Of a DNA stretch of 64,000 nt, positions 52,759-61,561 are shown piece after piece. A model generated the notes under the pieces. The model saw only the letters and a program-made list of their open reading frames with translations, was not told the DNA's origin and searched no databases. Positions within the stretch are counted from its first letter, which is position 1, and each line of letters opens with the position of its first letter. This DNA comes from Seohaeicola saemankumensis (GTDB lineage Bacteria > Pseudomonadota > Alphaproteobacteria > Rhodobacterales > Rhodobacteraceae), in assembly GCF_020171285.1 (NCBI RefSeq), contig NZ_JAIUZI010000010.1:1-64000 (forward strand), read 5' to 3'. The position numbers were made by a program, and so were the translations under genes.

Positions 52759-55532
52759 TGGCCCAACCTGTCGAGCAGAGCAGGCACGTGGACCTGGTCG
52801 GATTTGTAGTTGCCGGTCAGCACATGCATCACCAGGTTGACGCCGAACCGATAGGCCAGTTCCCGTTGCCGTTCGCCGGTGAAACCCCGGCCCACCGGGA
52901 ACATCGACCGCCCGTCACGATCGGTTGCCCAGGCCGCGGCCCAGTCATTTCCGCCGATTACCACCGGGGTCACGCCATCGTTCAGGTTGCGGAATGGCAT
53001 GCCCTCGATCTGTTCGGCATCCGCCGGAGAGGCTTCGACCCAGACCTCGCGGCTGGCATGGCGCCCCGGAAAATCCTGCAGCAGGTAAAAGGTGCGGGTC
53101 AGCACGTGGTCGGCGGGCAGCGGCTCAAGCGGGGGGATATCCAGCGGAACGGCCAGCGCCCTCAGCTTGCGGCCGTTTGGGCTGGCAGTGCCAAAGCGGG
53201 CGATGTCGGCGTCGCGGGTGTCGAACAGGATCATTCCGCCCGACCGCAGATAGGTGTTCAGCCGGGCATAGGCCTCGGCCGAGGGGATCGGCTGGTCCGG
53301 GGTGACCGGCCAGTAGAGCATCGGGAAAAACGCCAGTTCGTCGCGTTCCAGATCGACACCGACCGGTTCGGCGGGCTCGACCGAAGTGCGGAAAAACAGC
53401 GTATCGCTGAGCCCCCTCAGCCCGGCATGGGCAATCTCGTCCATCCGCGCATTACCGGTCAGCACATGGGCCAGAACCAGTTCGCTGGTCGCGGCCAGCG
53501 CAAAGTCATCGTCGCGATCCTGCGCGCTGGCGGGGCCGGTATGAGGCGGCAACGCCAGCGCCGCCAGAACCAGCGCGGCGGCCGCGCGGCGGCCCAGGCC
53601 ACCCAGCCGTCCGCCAATCGCCAGCGAGGCGATCACATCCGCCACCAGCAACAGCAACGCCAGGCTCAACAGGACGCCGCTCAGCGGCAGCTCGGGCCGG
53701 GCCACCAGCGTTTCCACCGAAACATCGGCGGGCCAAGCCGTGGGCAACAGCGCGGCCTCGGGCCCCAGCACGTTTCGGGCCAGCCTCCGGTCGCCGCTTT
53801 GGTAGATGCCCGGTTGCAATCCGGGGCCGGTCGGGTCCGTGGCCAGCGCCGGACCATCGACACCGGGCAGGTTGCCGGCGGTGCGCAGGATGCCAAAGCC
53901 ATCGAGCACCTGCAGCGGGGTCCAAGTCGTGCCCTCGAGGTCGGCGGCCTGAGGCGGTTTGGCCGAGGACGATACCGCCAGACGTTCCAGCATTTCGACG
54001 AACAACCCCGACAGCGGCAGGCTGGACCATTCCGCATTGGCGGTGACGTGGAACAGCACGACCTGCCCCTGTCCCAACGGTTTGCGGGTGACCAGCGGCG
54101 TGCCATCGTTCAACTCGGCGATCACTCGCTCCGCCAACGTCGGATCGGGCTGCGCCATCACCTGCGCCGTCACGCGGACGTCGGCGGGAATGTTCAAGCC
54201 AAAGAACGGCGATCCCTCCGCAAAGGGCGCCAGCGCCTTGGGCTCGCCCCAGCTCATCGCGCCGCCGACGCTGCGCCCGCCGCTGCGCAGGCGCACCGGC
54301 ATCAGCGGGTGTTCATCGGCGCGGCTGACATCGCTGGCGGCCAGCCGGGGTCCGGCAAAGCGCAGCAGCAGACCGCCGCTTTCGATCCATTCGGTCAATG
54401 CCGCCTCTTCAGCGGGCGACAGGGTTGCCAGATCGGCCATGACCATGACGTCGGGATTGCCCGTCAACAGATCCAATATCGCCCCGGACAGCAGGTCGGC
54501 GGTCGGTTGCAGCGCCTGTTCAAGGTAGTGCAGCGGCGACAGCAGCTCCAGCCCCTCGCGGTCCTCGCGGCCCGCGACCAGCGCCACCTCGCGGCGGCGC
54601 AGCCGATCATCGGCCAGGGTCACGGCCCCGGCCGACCGTTGGGCCTGAACCTCGAACCGGGTGATCCTACCACGCAGCTCTGACGGCAGCGACAGCGCGG
54701 CGGCCGCGGTCTGTTCACCGGCGTCGAACCGTGCCGGAACCTGTGCTAGAATCCGCGCCGTGCCGGCGGGGTCGCGACCATGAGCCAGCACCGTCACCTC
54801 GGCGGCCGGACCGTCAGAAGAGCGCTGCGCGGTCAGCTGTATCGCACCGTCCTCGAAACGGGCCGGGCCAAGGCCCAGAACCTGCTGCCCGGTTTCAAAA
54901 ACGCGCATGTCGCCGCGTGCGCGCAGGGCGGCCAGAATGTCGTCCTGTCCCTCATAGATCAGCCCGTCGCCGAACCAGTGGCTGTCAAAGCCGATTTCGG
55001 CGGTCGCCAGGGCCTCCAAAGACGCCGCGACCTGCGCCGGCGAGGGTTGCCAGGGTTCGGGTTGCAGGCCCGGCAGGCGACTGCGCCAGGCCTCGGCGGT
55101 CTGAAACTGAAGCGGCTGCGGGTCGGTCAGTCGCAGGATCGCGACCGTTCGCCCCGCGCGCCCAGCCTCTGACAGCTGCCGGTCCAGCAGATCTATCCGT
55201 CCGGGCCATTGGCTCGCCCCGGCCCAGCTGGCATCAAGAACGATGAGCAGCGGCCCGCTGCCCTGGGCATCGCGCGACGGGTTCAACACCGGCCCGGCCA
55301 GCCCCACAATCATCGCGGCCACCGCAAGGATGCGCAGCAAGAGCAGCCACCACGGGGTCCGGTCGGACACGCTTTCGTCGTCCTTCAGCCCCAGCAGCAG
55401 CGTCACCGCCGGGAACAGCCGCCGCACCGGCGCGGGCGGTACGGCGCGCAGGATCAGCCAGAGGATCGGCAGCGCCAGCAGCCCCAGCAGCAGCCAGGGC
55501 GCGGTAAACCCGATGCCTGCCAGAACCGTCAT
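52755..55532 (-). CDS. BatA-like / DUF4159 membrane protein
   Basis: A 925-residue membrane protein. The N-terminus (FTAPWLLLGLLALPILWL, then a second helix) is that of aerotolerance proteins of the BatA type. A VWA-like region, a GATase-like fold (about 380-470) and two or three helices follow near 640-690. The C-terminal 220 residues are a DUF4159 domain (FFPMLYWPVTPDQPIPSAEA, LRSGGMILFDTRD). The ATG at 55532 overlaps the DUF58 gene; the frame is open further back without support. Confidence 0.85.
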   Translation of the reverse strand: MTVLAGIGFTAPWLLLGLLALPILWLILRAVPPAPVRRLFPAVTLLLGLKDDESVSDRTPWWLLLLRILAVAAMIVGLAGPVLNPSRDAQGSGPLLIVLDASWAGASQWPGRIDLLDRQLSEAGRAGRTVAILRLTDPQPLQFQTAEAWRSRLPGLQPEPWQPSPAQVAASLEALATAEIGFDSHWFGDGLIYEGQDDILAALRARGDMRVFETGQQVLGLGPARFEDGAIQLTAQRSSDGPAAEVTVLAHGRDPAGTARILAQVPARFDAGEQTAAAALSLPSELRGRITRFEVQAQRSAGAVTLADDRLRRREVALVAGREDREGLELLSPLHYLEQALQPTADLLSGAILDLLTGNPDVMVMADLATLSPAEEAALTEWIESGGLLLRFAGPRLAASDVSRADEHPLMPVRLRSGGRSVGGAMSWGEPKALAPFAEGSPFFGLNIPADVRVTAQVMAQPDPTLAERVIAELNDGTPLVTRKPLGQGQVVLFHVTANAEWSSLPLSGLFVEMLERLAVSSSAKPPQAADLEGTTWTPLQVLDGFGILRTAGNLPGVDGPALATDPTGPGLQPGIYQSGDRRLARNVLGPEAALLPTAWPADVSVETLVARPELPLSGVLLSLALLLLVADVIASLAIGGRLGGLGRRAAAALVLAALALPPHTGPASAQDRDDDFALAATSELVLAHVLTGNARMDEIAHAGLRGLSDTLFFRTSVEPAEPVGVDLERDELAFFPMLYWPVTPDQPIPSAEAYARLNTYLRSGGMILFDTRDADIARFGTASPNGRKLRALAVPLDIPPLEPLPADHVLTRTFYLLQDFPGRHASREVWVEASPADAEQIEGMPFRNLNDGVTPVVIGGNDWAAAWATDRDGRSMFPVGRGFTGERQRELAYRFGVNLVMHVLTGNYKSDQVHVPALLDRLGQ

Positions 55533-56404
55533 CGCGTGCCCCCGTCCAGCGCGCGGTACAGCCACAACAGCGCCGATTGCGCGCTGTCGCCAGTGTGGTG
55601 CAGGCCCAGATGCCAGCCAGTCACATGGCACAGGTCACGCAGTTCTTCCTTTCGGGCGGCCAGACGCTCCAGATAGCGGTCGCGCAATTCTCCGGCTTTC
55701 AGCGTTTCGTGATGCAGCGTGCCGCCGACGCTTTCAAAGATGGTGCGCCCGCGATAGGGGAACAATTCCTCGGTCGGGTCCAGCACCTGCAGCAGAACGC
55801 CGCGTACTCCGCGGTCGGCGGCCTTGGTCAGCGCCAGGCGGACCTCTGCCATGTCGCCCAGAAAATCTGACAGGAACACGGCCCGGGCATGAGGGATCAT
55901 CGCCCGATGCTCCGGCGGCGCATAGTCGGTGGCATCGTCCACGGCAAAGGCTTCGGCCAGTCGCAGGATCTGGTTGTTGCCGCGCCGGGGCGGCAGGGTG
56001 CTGCCGGTCAGCCCGACCCGTTCGCCACCGCGTACCAGCAGGATCGCCACCGCCAGCGCCAGCAGGCGGGCGCGGTCGATCTTTTTCGGTTGCGCCTTGT
56101 CCGAGGCAAAACGCATCGATGCGCCCTGATCGACCCACAGCATCACCGACTGCGCGATCTGCCATTCGCGTTCTCGCACGAATTGCTGATCGCCGCGCGC
56201 CGACCGGCGGTGATCGATCATGCGGCGGCTGTCGCCCAGCTGCGCCGGCCGGTACTGCCAGAAATCATCCCCCAGCCCGGCGCGCCGGCGTCCGTGATCG
56301 CCCAGCAGAACGGTCCCTGCCAGATGCTCGGCGCGCGCCAGCAGCGGCGGCAGGCGGCTGGCCTCGACCTCCGATCGTTCTCGCAGGGTGGGGGTTTGGG
56401 TCAC
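55529..56404 (-). CDS. DUF58 domain protein
   Basis: A 291-residue DUF58 protein with a VWA-like fold, recognised from GRRRAGLGDDFWQYRP, RRMIDHRRSARGDQQFVREREW, VMLWVDQGASM and the C-terminal RERYLERLAARKEELRDLC. DUF58 proteins are regular partners of MoxR ATPases and are thought to be their client adaptors. It overlaps MoxR and BatA-like genes by four bases each. Confidence 0.9.
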   Translation of the reverse strand: MTQTPTLRERSEVEASRLPPLLARAEHLAGTVLLGDHGRRRAGLGDDFWQYRPAQLGDSRRMIDHRRSARGDQQFVREREWQIAQSVMLWVDQGASMRFASDKAQPKKIDRARLLALAVAILLVRGGERVGLTGSTLPPRRGNNQILRLAEAFAVDDATDYAPPEHRAMIPHARAVFLSDFLGDMAEVRLALTKAADRGVRGVLLQVLDPTEELFPYRGRTIFESVGGTLHHETLKAGELRDRYLERLAARKEELRDLCHVTGWHLGLHHTGDSAQSALLWLYRALDGGTR

Positions 56405-57408
56405 GCCGCAGCCTCGGTCCGGGTCAGGCCGGCGGCCGTGGTTTCGATCAGGCCGGCCAGGCTGTCACCGCGCGCGCGGGCGGCAAAGTTCAGCGCCATA
56501 CGGTGGCTCAGCACCGGGCGGGCCATGTCGATCACGTCCTCGACATTAGGTGCCAGCCGACCCTGCAGCATCGCCCGCGCCCGCACCGTCAGCATCAGCG
56601 CCTGCGCCGCGCGCGGCCCGGGACCCCAGGCCACGGTTTCGGCCACGCGCTCTGACACGCCGGTCTCCTCGGGACGGAAGGCGCGGACCAGATCGAGGAT
56701 CATCTCGACCACCGAGTCGCCCACTGGCATGCGCCGCAGCAGGGTTTGCGCGGCCAGCAGCTCCTCATGCGTGAACACCTGCTCGGCCTCTTCCTCGCTC
56801 ACACCGGTGGTGGCCAGCAGGATGTCGCGTTCGGTGTCGCGGTCTGGGTAATTCACGTCGATCTGCACCAAGAAGCGGTCCAGCTGCGCTTCGGGCAGGG
56901 GATAGGTGCCTTCCTGTTCGATCGGGTTCTGGGTTGCCAGCACGTGGAACGGCGGCGTCAGGGCCCGGTCCTCGCCGGCGACCGTCACCGTGCGTTCCTG
57001 CATGGCTTGCAGCAAGGCCGACTGCGTCCGGGGGCTGGCGCGGTTGATCTCGTCTGCCATCAGCAGCTGGCAGAAGATCGGGCCGGGGATGAACCGAAAC
57101 GCCCGGCTGCCATCGGGCGCGGTGTCCAGCACCTCGGACCCCAGAATATCCGCCGGCATCAGGTCGGGGGTGAACTGGATGCGGTTGCCGTCCAGCCCCA
57201 TCACCGTCGACAGGGTTTCCACCAACCGCGTCTTGCCCAAGCCGGGCAGGCCGATCAGCAGGGCGTGACCGCCGCACAGCAAGGCGGTCAGGGTCAAGTC
57301 CACGACCCGCTCCTGCCCGATAAAACGACGGGTGATCGACGCGCGGGCACGGGCAAGCTTGTCTTCCAGCGCCTCGATTTCGGCGACCAGATCGGCAGGA
57401 TCGGACAT
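56401..57408 (-). CDS. MoxR-type AAA+ ATPase
   Basis: A 335-residue MoxR ATPase with Walker A GLPGLGKT (53-60), Walker B LLMADEINRASPRTQSALLQAMQE, sensor NPIEQEGTYPLPEAQLDRFL, and a C-terminal lid domain. MoxR proteins act as chaperones that mature or assemble protein complexes together with VWA proteins. The ATG at 57408 has AAAGGA seven bases upstream. It is the first gene of the four-gene minus-strand operon and divergent from the DUF1285 gene. Confidence 0.93.
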   Translation of the reverse strand: MSDPADLVAEIEALEDKLARARASITRRFIGQERVVDLTLTALLCGGHALLIGLPGLGKTRLVETLSTVMGLDGNRIQFTPDLMPADILGSEVLDTAPDGSRAFRFIPGPIFCQLLMADEINRASPRTQSALLQAMQERTVTVAGEDRALTPPFHVLATQNPIEQEGTYPLPEAQLDRFLVQIDVNYPDRDTERDILLATTGVSEEEAEQVFTHEELLAAQTLLRRMPVGDSVVEMILDLVRAFRPEETGVSERVAETVAWGPGPRAAQALMLTVRARAMLQGRLAPNVEDVIDMARPVLSHRMALNFAARARGDSLAGLIETTAAGLTRTEAAA

Positions 57409-57472
57409 GACATTCCTTTCAGCGGATATATATGCTGTTAGTGTATAGCGCGCAGATGAAATGGCAAAAACA

Positions 57473-58054
57473 ATGAGCGGACAAAAAGCTGTTACTCCAT
57501 CCGCAGATGGCATCGCCAAGGCCGTGCGTGCCGTAAAAACGCGCGGATTGCCGCCGTTGCACCTGTGGAACCCGGAATTCTGCGGTGATCTGGACATGCG
57601 GATCGCGCGGGATGGGACATGGTTCTACCTCGGTACGCCCATCGGACGGTTCGAGCTGGTCAAACTGTTCTCGTCGATCCTGAAACTGGAAGACGGCAAG
57701 TATTTCCTGGTTACCCCGGTTGAAAAAGTGGGCATCACCGTGGATGACGCCCCTTTCGTTGCCGTCGATTTCGAGGTCACGGGCAGCGGCGAGGCGCAGA
57801 AGCTGACATTTACCACCCATGTCGGCGATTCGGTGACCGCTGGCCCTGATCACCCGATTCGTGTCGCGCGCGATCCGGATACCGGCGAACCGTCGCCTTA
57901 TGTCATGGTGCGCGCCGGGCTTGAGGCGCTGATCGACCGCAAGAGCTTTTACCGGCTGGTCGAGATTGGCAGCCATCGTGACGGCTGGTTCGGCCTGTGG
58001 TCAGGGGGGGCGTTCTTTCCGGTTGCGCCGACCGAGGAACTGGAACCCACGTAG
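57473..58054 (+). CDS. DUF1285 protein
   Basis: A 193-residue soluble protein of the DUF1285 family, with PPLHLWNPEFCGDLDMRIARDGTWFYLGTPIGR near the N-terminus and a C-terminal GLWSGGAFFPVA. Structures show tandem PH-like folds, but no function is proven. In many alphaproteobacteria it stands opposite the MoxR/DUF58 operon, as here. The ATG at 57473 is one of two close in-frame starts (the other is 57461). Confidence 0.85.
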   Translation: MSGQKAVTPSADGIAKAVRAVKTRGLPPLHLWNPEFCGDLDMRIARDGTWFYLGTPIGRFELVKLFSSILKLEDGKYFLVTPVEKVGITVDDAPFVAVDFEVTGSGEAQKLTFTTHVGDSVTAGPDHPIRVARDPDTGEPSPYVMVRAGLEALIDRKSFYRLVEIGSHRDGWFGLWSGGAFFPVAPTEELEPT

Positions 58055-58141
58055 GATCCATCACAACATGGCGAGTGGCCCTTGTCCGCCGGCGGTTTCC
58101 GGGCATCATGTAACTGACCTTTCAATCGCCGGAGCCCTCCG

Positions 58142-58318
58142 ATGCGCCAGATCGCCTTGTGGACCCTAATGCCCGCGTTCCTGTTGGGGCTTACCGCCTG
58201 TGACCCGACCGGTGCGCCATCGTCCGGCACCAGCGCAAGCGCCAACATCTACGGCGGCTTTCCCTCCAGCGGAACCCGGGCCGGAAGATACAGCGGATCG
58301 CGCGCCGGGGTGCGCTGA
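58142..58318 (+). CDS. small lipoprotein, 58 residues
   Basis: A short gene with GGAG eight bases before its ATG. The protein begins MRQIALWTLMPAFLLG, then LTAC, which is a clean lipobox with the cysteine at residue 20. The mature part is only 39 residues, rich in Ser, Gly and Thr and ending in a basic RYSGSRAGVR. I do not recognise the family. It lies alone between DUF1285 and the decarboxylase. Confidence 0.65.
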   Translation: MRQIALWTLMPAFLLGLTACDPTGAPSSGTSASANIYGGFPSSGTRAGRYSGSRAGVR

Positions 58319-58494
58319 CATCCGGCGCCGCACAGTCACGGACTGGGCGGGAATATCCGCGATGCGCCCGGTTTCCGGGATGCGGCTAAAAGTGGTTCTT
58401 GACGACAGTCTGCACAACCGAAACAAGGGTTGACGGGCGCGCAGCATATCGGTCGAAACTGTTTGGCCGGTTGATGCCCCGGCAGGAGAGTTAC

Positions 58495-60786
58495 ATGAAA
58501 TTCCGCTTCCCGATCGTTATCATCGACGAAGATTTCCGATCCGAGAATTCCTCGGGCCTGGGTATCCGGGCAATGGCCGAGGCCATAGAAAACGAGGGCT
58601 TCGAGGTGCTGGGTGTCACCAGCTACGGCGACCTGTCGCAATTCGCCCAGCAGCAATCGCGCGCCAGCGCCTTTGTGCTGTCGATTGACGACGAAGAATT
58701 CAGCCCCGGCCCGGATCTGGACCCGGCGGTCGTCAACCTGCGCAATTTTATCGAAGAGGTGCGCTGGAAGAACGACGAAGTGCCGATCTATGTCTATGGC
58801 GAGACCAAGACCAGCCGTCATCTGCCCAACGACATCCTGCGCGAATTGCATGGCTTCATCCACATGTTCGAAGACACGCCGGAATTCGTGGCGCGCCATA
58901 TCATCCGCGAGGCCAAGAGCTATCTCGAGAGCATTCAGCCGCCGTTTTTCAAGGCGCTGCTGGATTACGCCGAGGACGGGTCATATTCCTGGCACTGTCC
59001 GGGGCATTCCGGCGGCGTGGCGTTTCTCAAAAGCCCGATCGGCCAGATGTACCACCAGTTCTACGGCGAAAACATGCTGCGCGCCGATGTCTGCAACTCG
59101 GTCGAGGAACTGGGCCAACTGCTGGATCATGACGGCGCCATTGGCGACTCGGAACGCAATGCCGCGCGGATTTTCAATGCCGATCACTGCTTCTTCGTCA
59201 CCAACGGCACCAGCACCAGCAACAAGATGGTCTGGCACCACACGGTCACGGCCGGCGATGTGGTGGTGGTGGATCGCAACTGCCACAAATCCATCCTGCA
59301 CAGCATCATCATGACCGGCGCGATCCCGGTGTTCCTGCGCCCGACGCGAAACCATTACGGCATTATCGGCCCGATCCCGCTGTCCGAATTCGAGATCGAC
59401 TCGATCAGGGACAAGATCCGCGCGAACCCGCTGCTGGCGCATGTCGATGCCGATACCGTCAAACCCCGGATCATGACGCTGACCCAGTCCACCTATGATG
59501 GCGTGCTCTACAACACCGAAACGGTCAAGGAGATGCTGGACGGTTACGTCGACAACCTGCACTTTGACGAGGCGTGGCTGCCCCATGCCGGGTTCCACTC
59601 CTTCTACAGCAGCTATCACGCGATGGGCCGCAAACGGCCCCGCCCGACGCACTCGGTCACCTACGCGACCCAGTCCATCCACAAGCTGCTGGCCGGTATC
59701 AGCCAGGCCAGCCATGTGCTGGTGCAGGACAGCCAGGACACCAAGCTGGATCGCCACCTGTTCAACGAATCCTACCTGATGCACGCCAGCACCAGCCCTC
59801 AGTACAGCATCATCGCCAGTTGCGACGTGGCCGCCGCGATGATGGAGCCGCCCGGCGGCACCGCGCTGGTCGAGGAAAGCATCGACGAGGCGCTGGATTT
59901 CCGGCGCGCCATGCGCAAGGTCGACGAGGAATTCGGCGAGGGCGACTGGTGGTTCCAGGTCTGGGGGCCGGACGAGCTGGTCGAGGAAGGCATCGGCGGC
60001 GCCGAAGACTGGGTGCTGGCCAAGACCGACGCAGAGGGGCTGCAATCCTCGGATGGCGAAGACGCATGGCACGGCTTTGGCGACATGGCGCCGGGGTTCA
60101 ACATGCTCGACCCGATCAAGTCGACGGTGATCACCCCGGGTCTGAACCGGGACGGACGGTTCGAAGAGACCGGCATCCCGGCCTCGATTGTGACCAAGTA
60201 TCTTGCCGAACACGGCGTGGTGGTGGAAAAAACCGGCCTCTACAGCTTTTTCATCATGTTCACCATCGGCATCACCAAGGGCCGCTGGAACACCCTGCTG
60301 ACCGCATTGCAGCAGTTCAAGGATGATTACGACAAGAACCAGCCGATGTGGCGCTCAATGCCCGAGTTCTGCGAAAAGCACCGCCGGTACGAGGGCATGG
60401 GCCTGCGGGATCTGTGCCAGCACGTGCACGAACTCTACGCGAAATACGACGTGGCGATCCTGACCACGGATATCTATCTCAGCGATCACACCCCGGCGAT
60501 GAACCCCAGCGAGGCGTTCTCGCAGATCGCCAAGCGCACGACCGAGCGGGTGCAGATCGACGATCTCGAGGGTCGCATCACAACAAGCCTGGTCACCCCC
60601 TATCCGCCGGGAATTCCGCTGCTGATCCCGGGCGAGGTGTTCAACCGCAAGATCGTCGAATACCTCAAGTTCAACCGTGCCTTCGGACAGGAATGTCCGG
60701 GGTTCGAGACCGACATTCACGGGTTGGTTCAGGAAACCGGACCAGATGGTGTGACCCAATACTTCGCCGACTGCGTCGCGCAATGA
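58495..60786 (+). CDS. Orn/Lys/Arg decarboxylase
   Basis: A 763-residue fold-type I PLP decarboxylase of the large inducible class (AdiA/LdcC/SpeC type). An N-terminal receiver-like wing domain (MKFRFPIVIIDEDF...) precedes the PLP domain with SWHCPGHSGGVAF, ADHCFFVTNGTSTSNKMV, HFDEAWLPHAGFH, and the Schiff-base lysine K397 in TQSIHKLLAG. Length and pattern fit arginine or lysine decarboxylases; which amino acid is used cannot be told. It yields agmatine, cadaverine or putrescine. The start has AGGAGAG seven bases upstream. No antiporter lies next to it, so acid resistance is less likely than polyamine synthesis. Confidence 0.9.
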   Translation: MKFRFPIVIIDEDFRSENSSGLGIRAMAEAIENEGFEVLGVTSYGDLSQFAQQQSRASAFVLSIDDEEFSPGPDLDPAVVNLRNFIEEVRWKNDEVPIYVYGETKTSRHLPNDILRELHGFIHMFEDTPEFVARHIIREAKSYLESIQPPFFKALLDYAEDGSYSWHCPGHSGGVAFLKSPIGQMYHQFYGENMLRADVCNSVEELGQLLDHDGAIGDSERNAARIFNADHCFFVTNGTSTSNKMVWHHTVTAGDVVVVDRNCHKSILHSIIMTGAIPVFLRPTRNHYGIIGPIPLSEFEIDSIRDKIRANPLLAHVDADTVKPRIMTLTQSTYDGVLYNTETVKEMLDGYVDNLHFDEAWLPHAGFHSFYSSYHAMGRKRPRPTHSVTYATQSIHKLLAGISQASHVLVQDSQDTKLDRHLFNESYLMHASTSPQYSIIASCDVAAAMMEPPGGTALVEESIDEALDFRRAMRKVDEEFGEGDWWFQVWGPDELVEEGIGGAEDWVLAKTDAEGLQSSDGEDAWHGFGDMAPGFNMLDPIKSTVITPGLNRDGRFEETGIPASIVTKYLAEHGVVVEKTGLYSFFIMFTIGITKGRWNTLLTALQQFKDDYDKNQPMWRSMPEFCEKHRRYEGMGLRDLCQHVHELYAKYDVAILTTDIYLSDHTPAMNPSEAFSQIAKRTTERVQIDDLEGRITTSLVTPYPPGIPLLIPGEVFNRKIVEYLKFNRAFGQECPGFETDIHGLVQETGPDGVTQYFADCVAQ

Positions 60787-60799
60787 TCCTGATCGGTCA

Positions 60800-60817
60800 G
60801 GCGGCGTCGCAGCCGCC
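60800..60817. terminator. hairpin between convergent genes
   Basis: GGCGGC at 60800-60805 pairs with GCCGCC at 60812-60817, 14 bases after the decarboxylase stop and before the convergent CpXC gene. There is no clear T-run. It is a possible bidirectional terminator. Confidence 0.4.
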
Positions 60818-60840
60818 CGGCCTCCGGTCTTGATCCTGGC

Positions 60841-61542
60841 CTACTCTGCCGCGTCGCGGCCTTCGCCCATGTAGAGCTTCTGCATGTCCACAAACGGACC
60901 GTCGGTCAGCTGCGCTCGGATCGGCGCCCAGCCGTCCGGGTTCCCCGCGATGGCGTCATAAAGCGCGCGGTCGCAGGCAAACCGCTCCATCTCGGTCTCG
61001 GTTTCCGGCAGGATCCAGGCAAAGCTCAGCACGTCGTCGTCAACCGCCAGCACCCGCAATTCGCGACCCGTTCCCAATTCGGCCTCGGGCAGGCGGCGCA
61101 TCAGGTCCAGCTTCAGCAATTCGACCAGCGTGTCGTCCAGACCGGCAGCACGCACCACCAGCTTTTCCCGCAGCGCCGGCCAGCCGAACACCAGCCGCAC
61201 ATCCAGATCGTCCCCGATGACGCGCGCGCTGGGCTGGGCGTGTTTGCCATAGGCGTTGTCAAAGACGTCGGTGATGGAATCCTCGACCTCAATGTACTCG
61301 GGCATCATCCGGGGCGGGAACACGGCGATCCACAGGCTCTGGCCGACTTCCAGATAGTTGAACTGCGGCTCCAGCCGGATCTGCACGTCGCAGGACGGGC
61401 AATTCATCTGCTGGAACGTGCCGTCGATGATCGCCTCGCGCAGGTCGGGGCGGCGGTCCGCATTGACGCTGTCGGATTCCTCCACCTCGATCAGCGTATC
61501 GCAGGCGGGGCAGGTGATCGAGGCGGGTCTGAACAGGGACAT
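60841..61542 (-). CDS. CpXC domain protein
   Basis: A 233-residue soluble protein whose N-terminus has two CPxC pairs, C11/C14 (CPACD) and C48/C51 (CPSCD), which should bind one zinc. This is the CpXC domain (PF14353); the C-terminal part is unassigned. The family's function is unknown. The ATG at 61542 fits the cysteine motif being N-terminal. It follows the large HEVAH protein by 19 bases on the same strand and is probably its operon partner. Confidence 0.75.
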   Translation of the reverse strand: MSLFRPASITCPACDTLIEVEESDSVNADRRPDLREAIIDGTFQQMNCPSCDVQIRLEPQFNYLEVGQSLWIAVFPPRMMPEYIEVEDSITDVFDNAYGKHAQPSARVIGDDLDVRLVFGWPALREKLVVRAAGLDDTLVELLKLDLMRRLPEAELGTGRELRVLAVDDDVLSFAWILPETETEMERFACDRALYDAIAGNPDGWAPIRAQLTDGPFVDMQKLYMGEGRDAAE

Positions 61543-61561
61543 CGGGTTTCCTTTCGCGCGC

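Noticed and set aside
58495-60786. acid-resistance decarboxylase system
   Set aside because: The decarboxylase is clear, but no amino-acid/amine antiporter or acid regulator is next to it, so a role in acid stress is not supported by the window.
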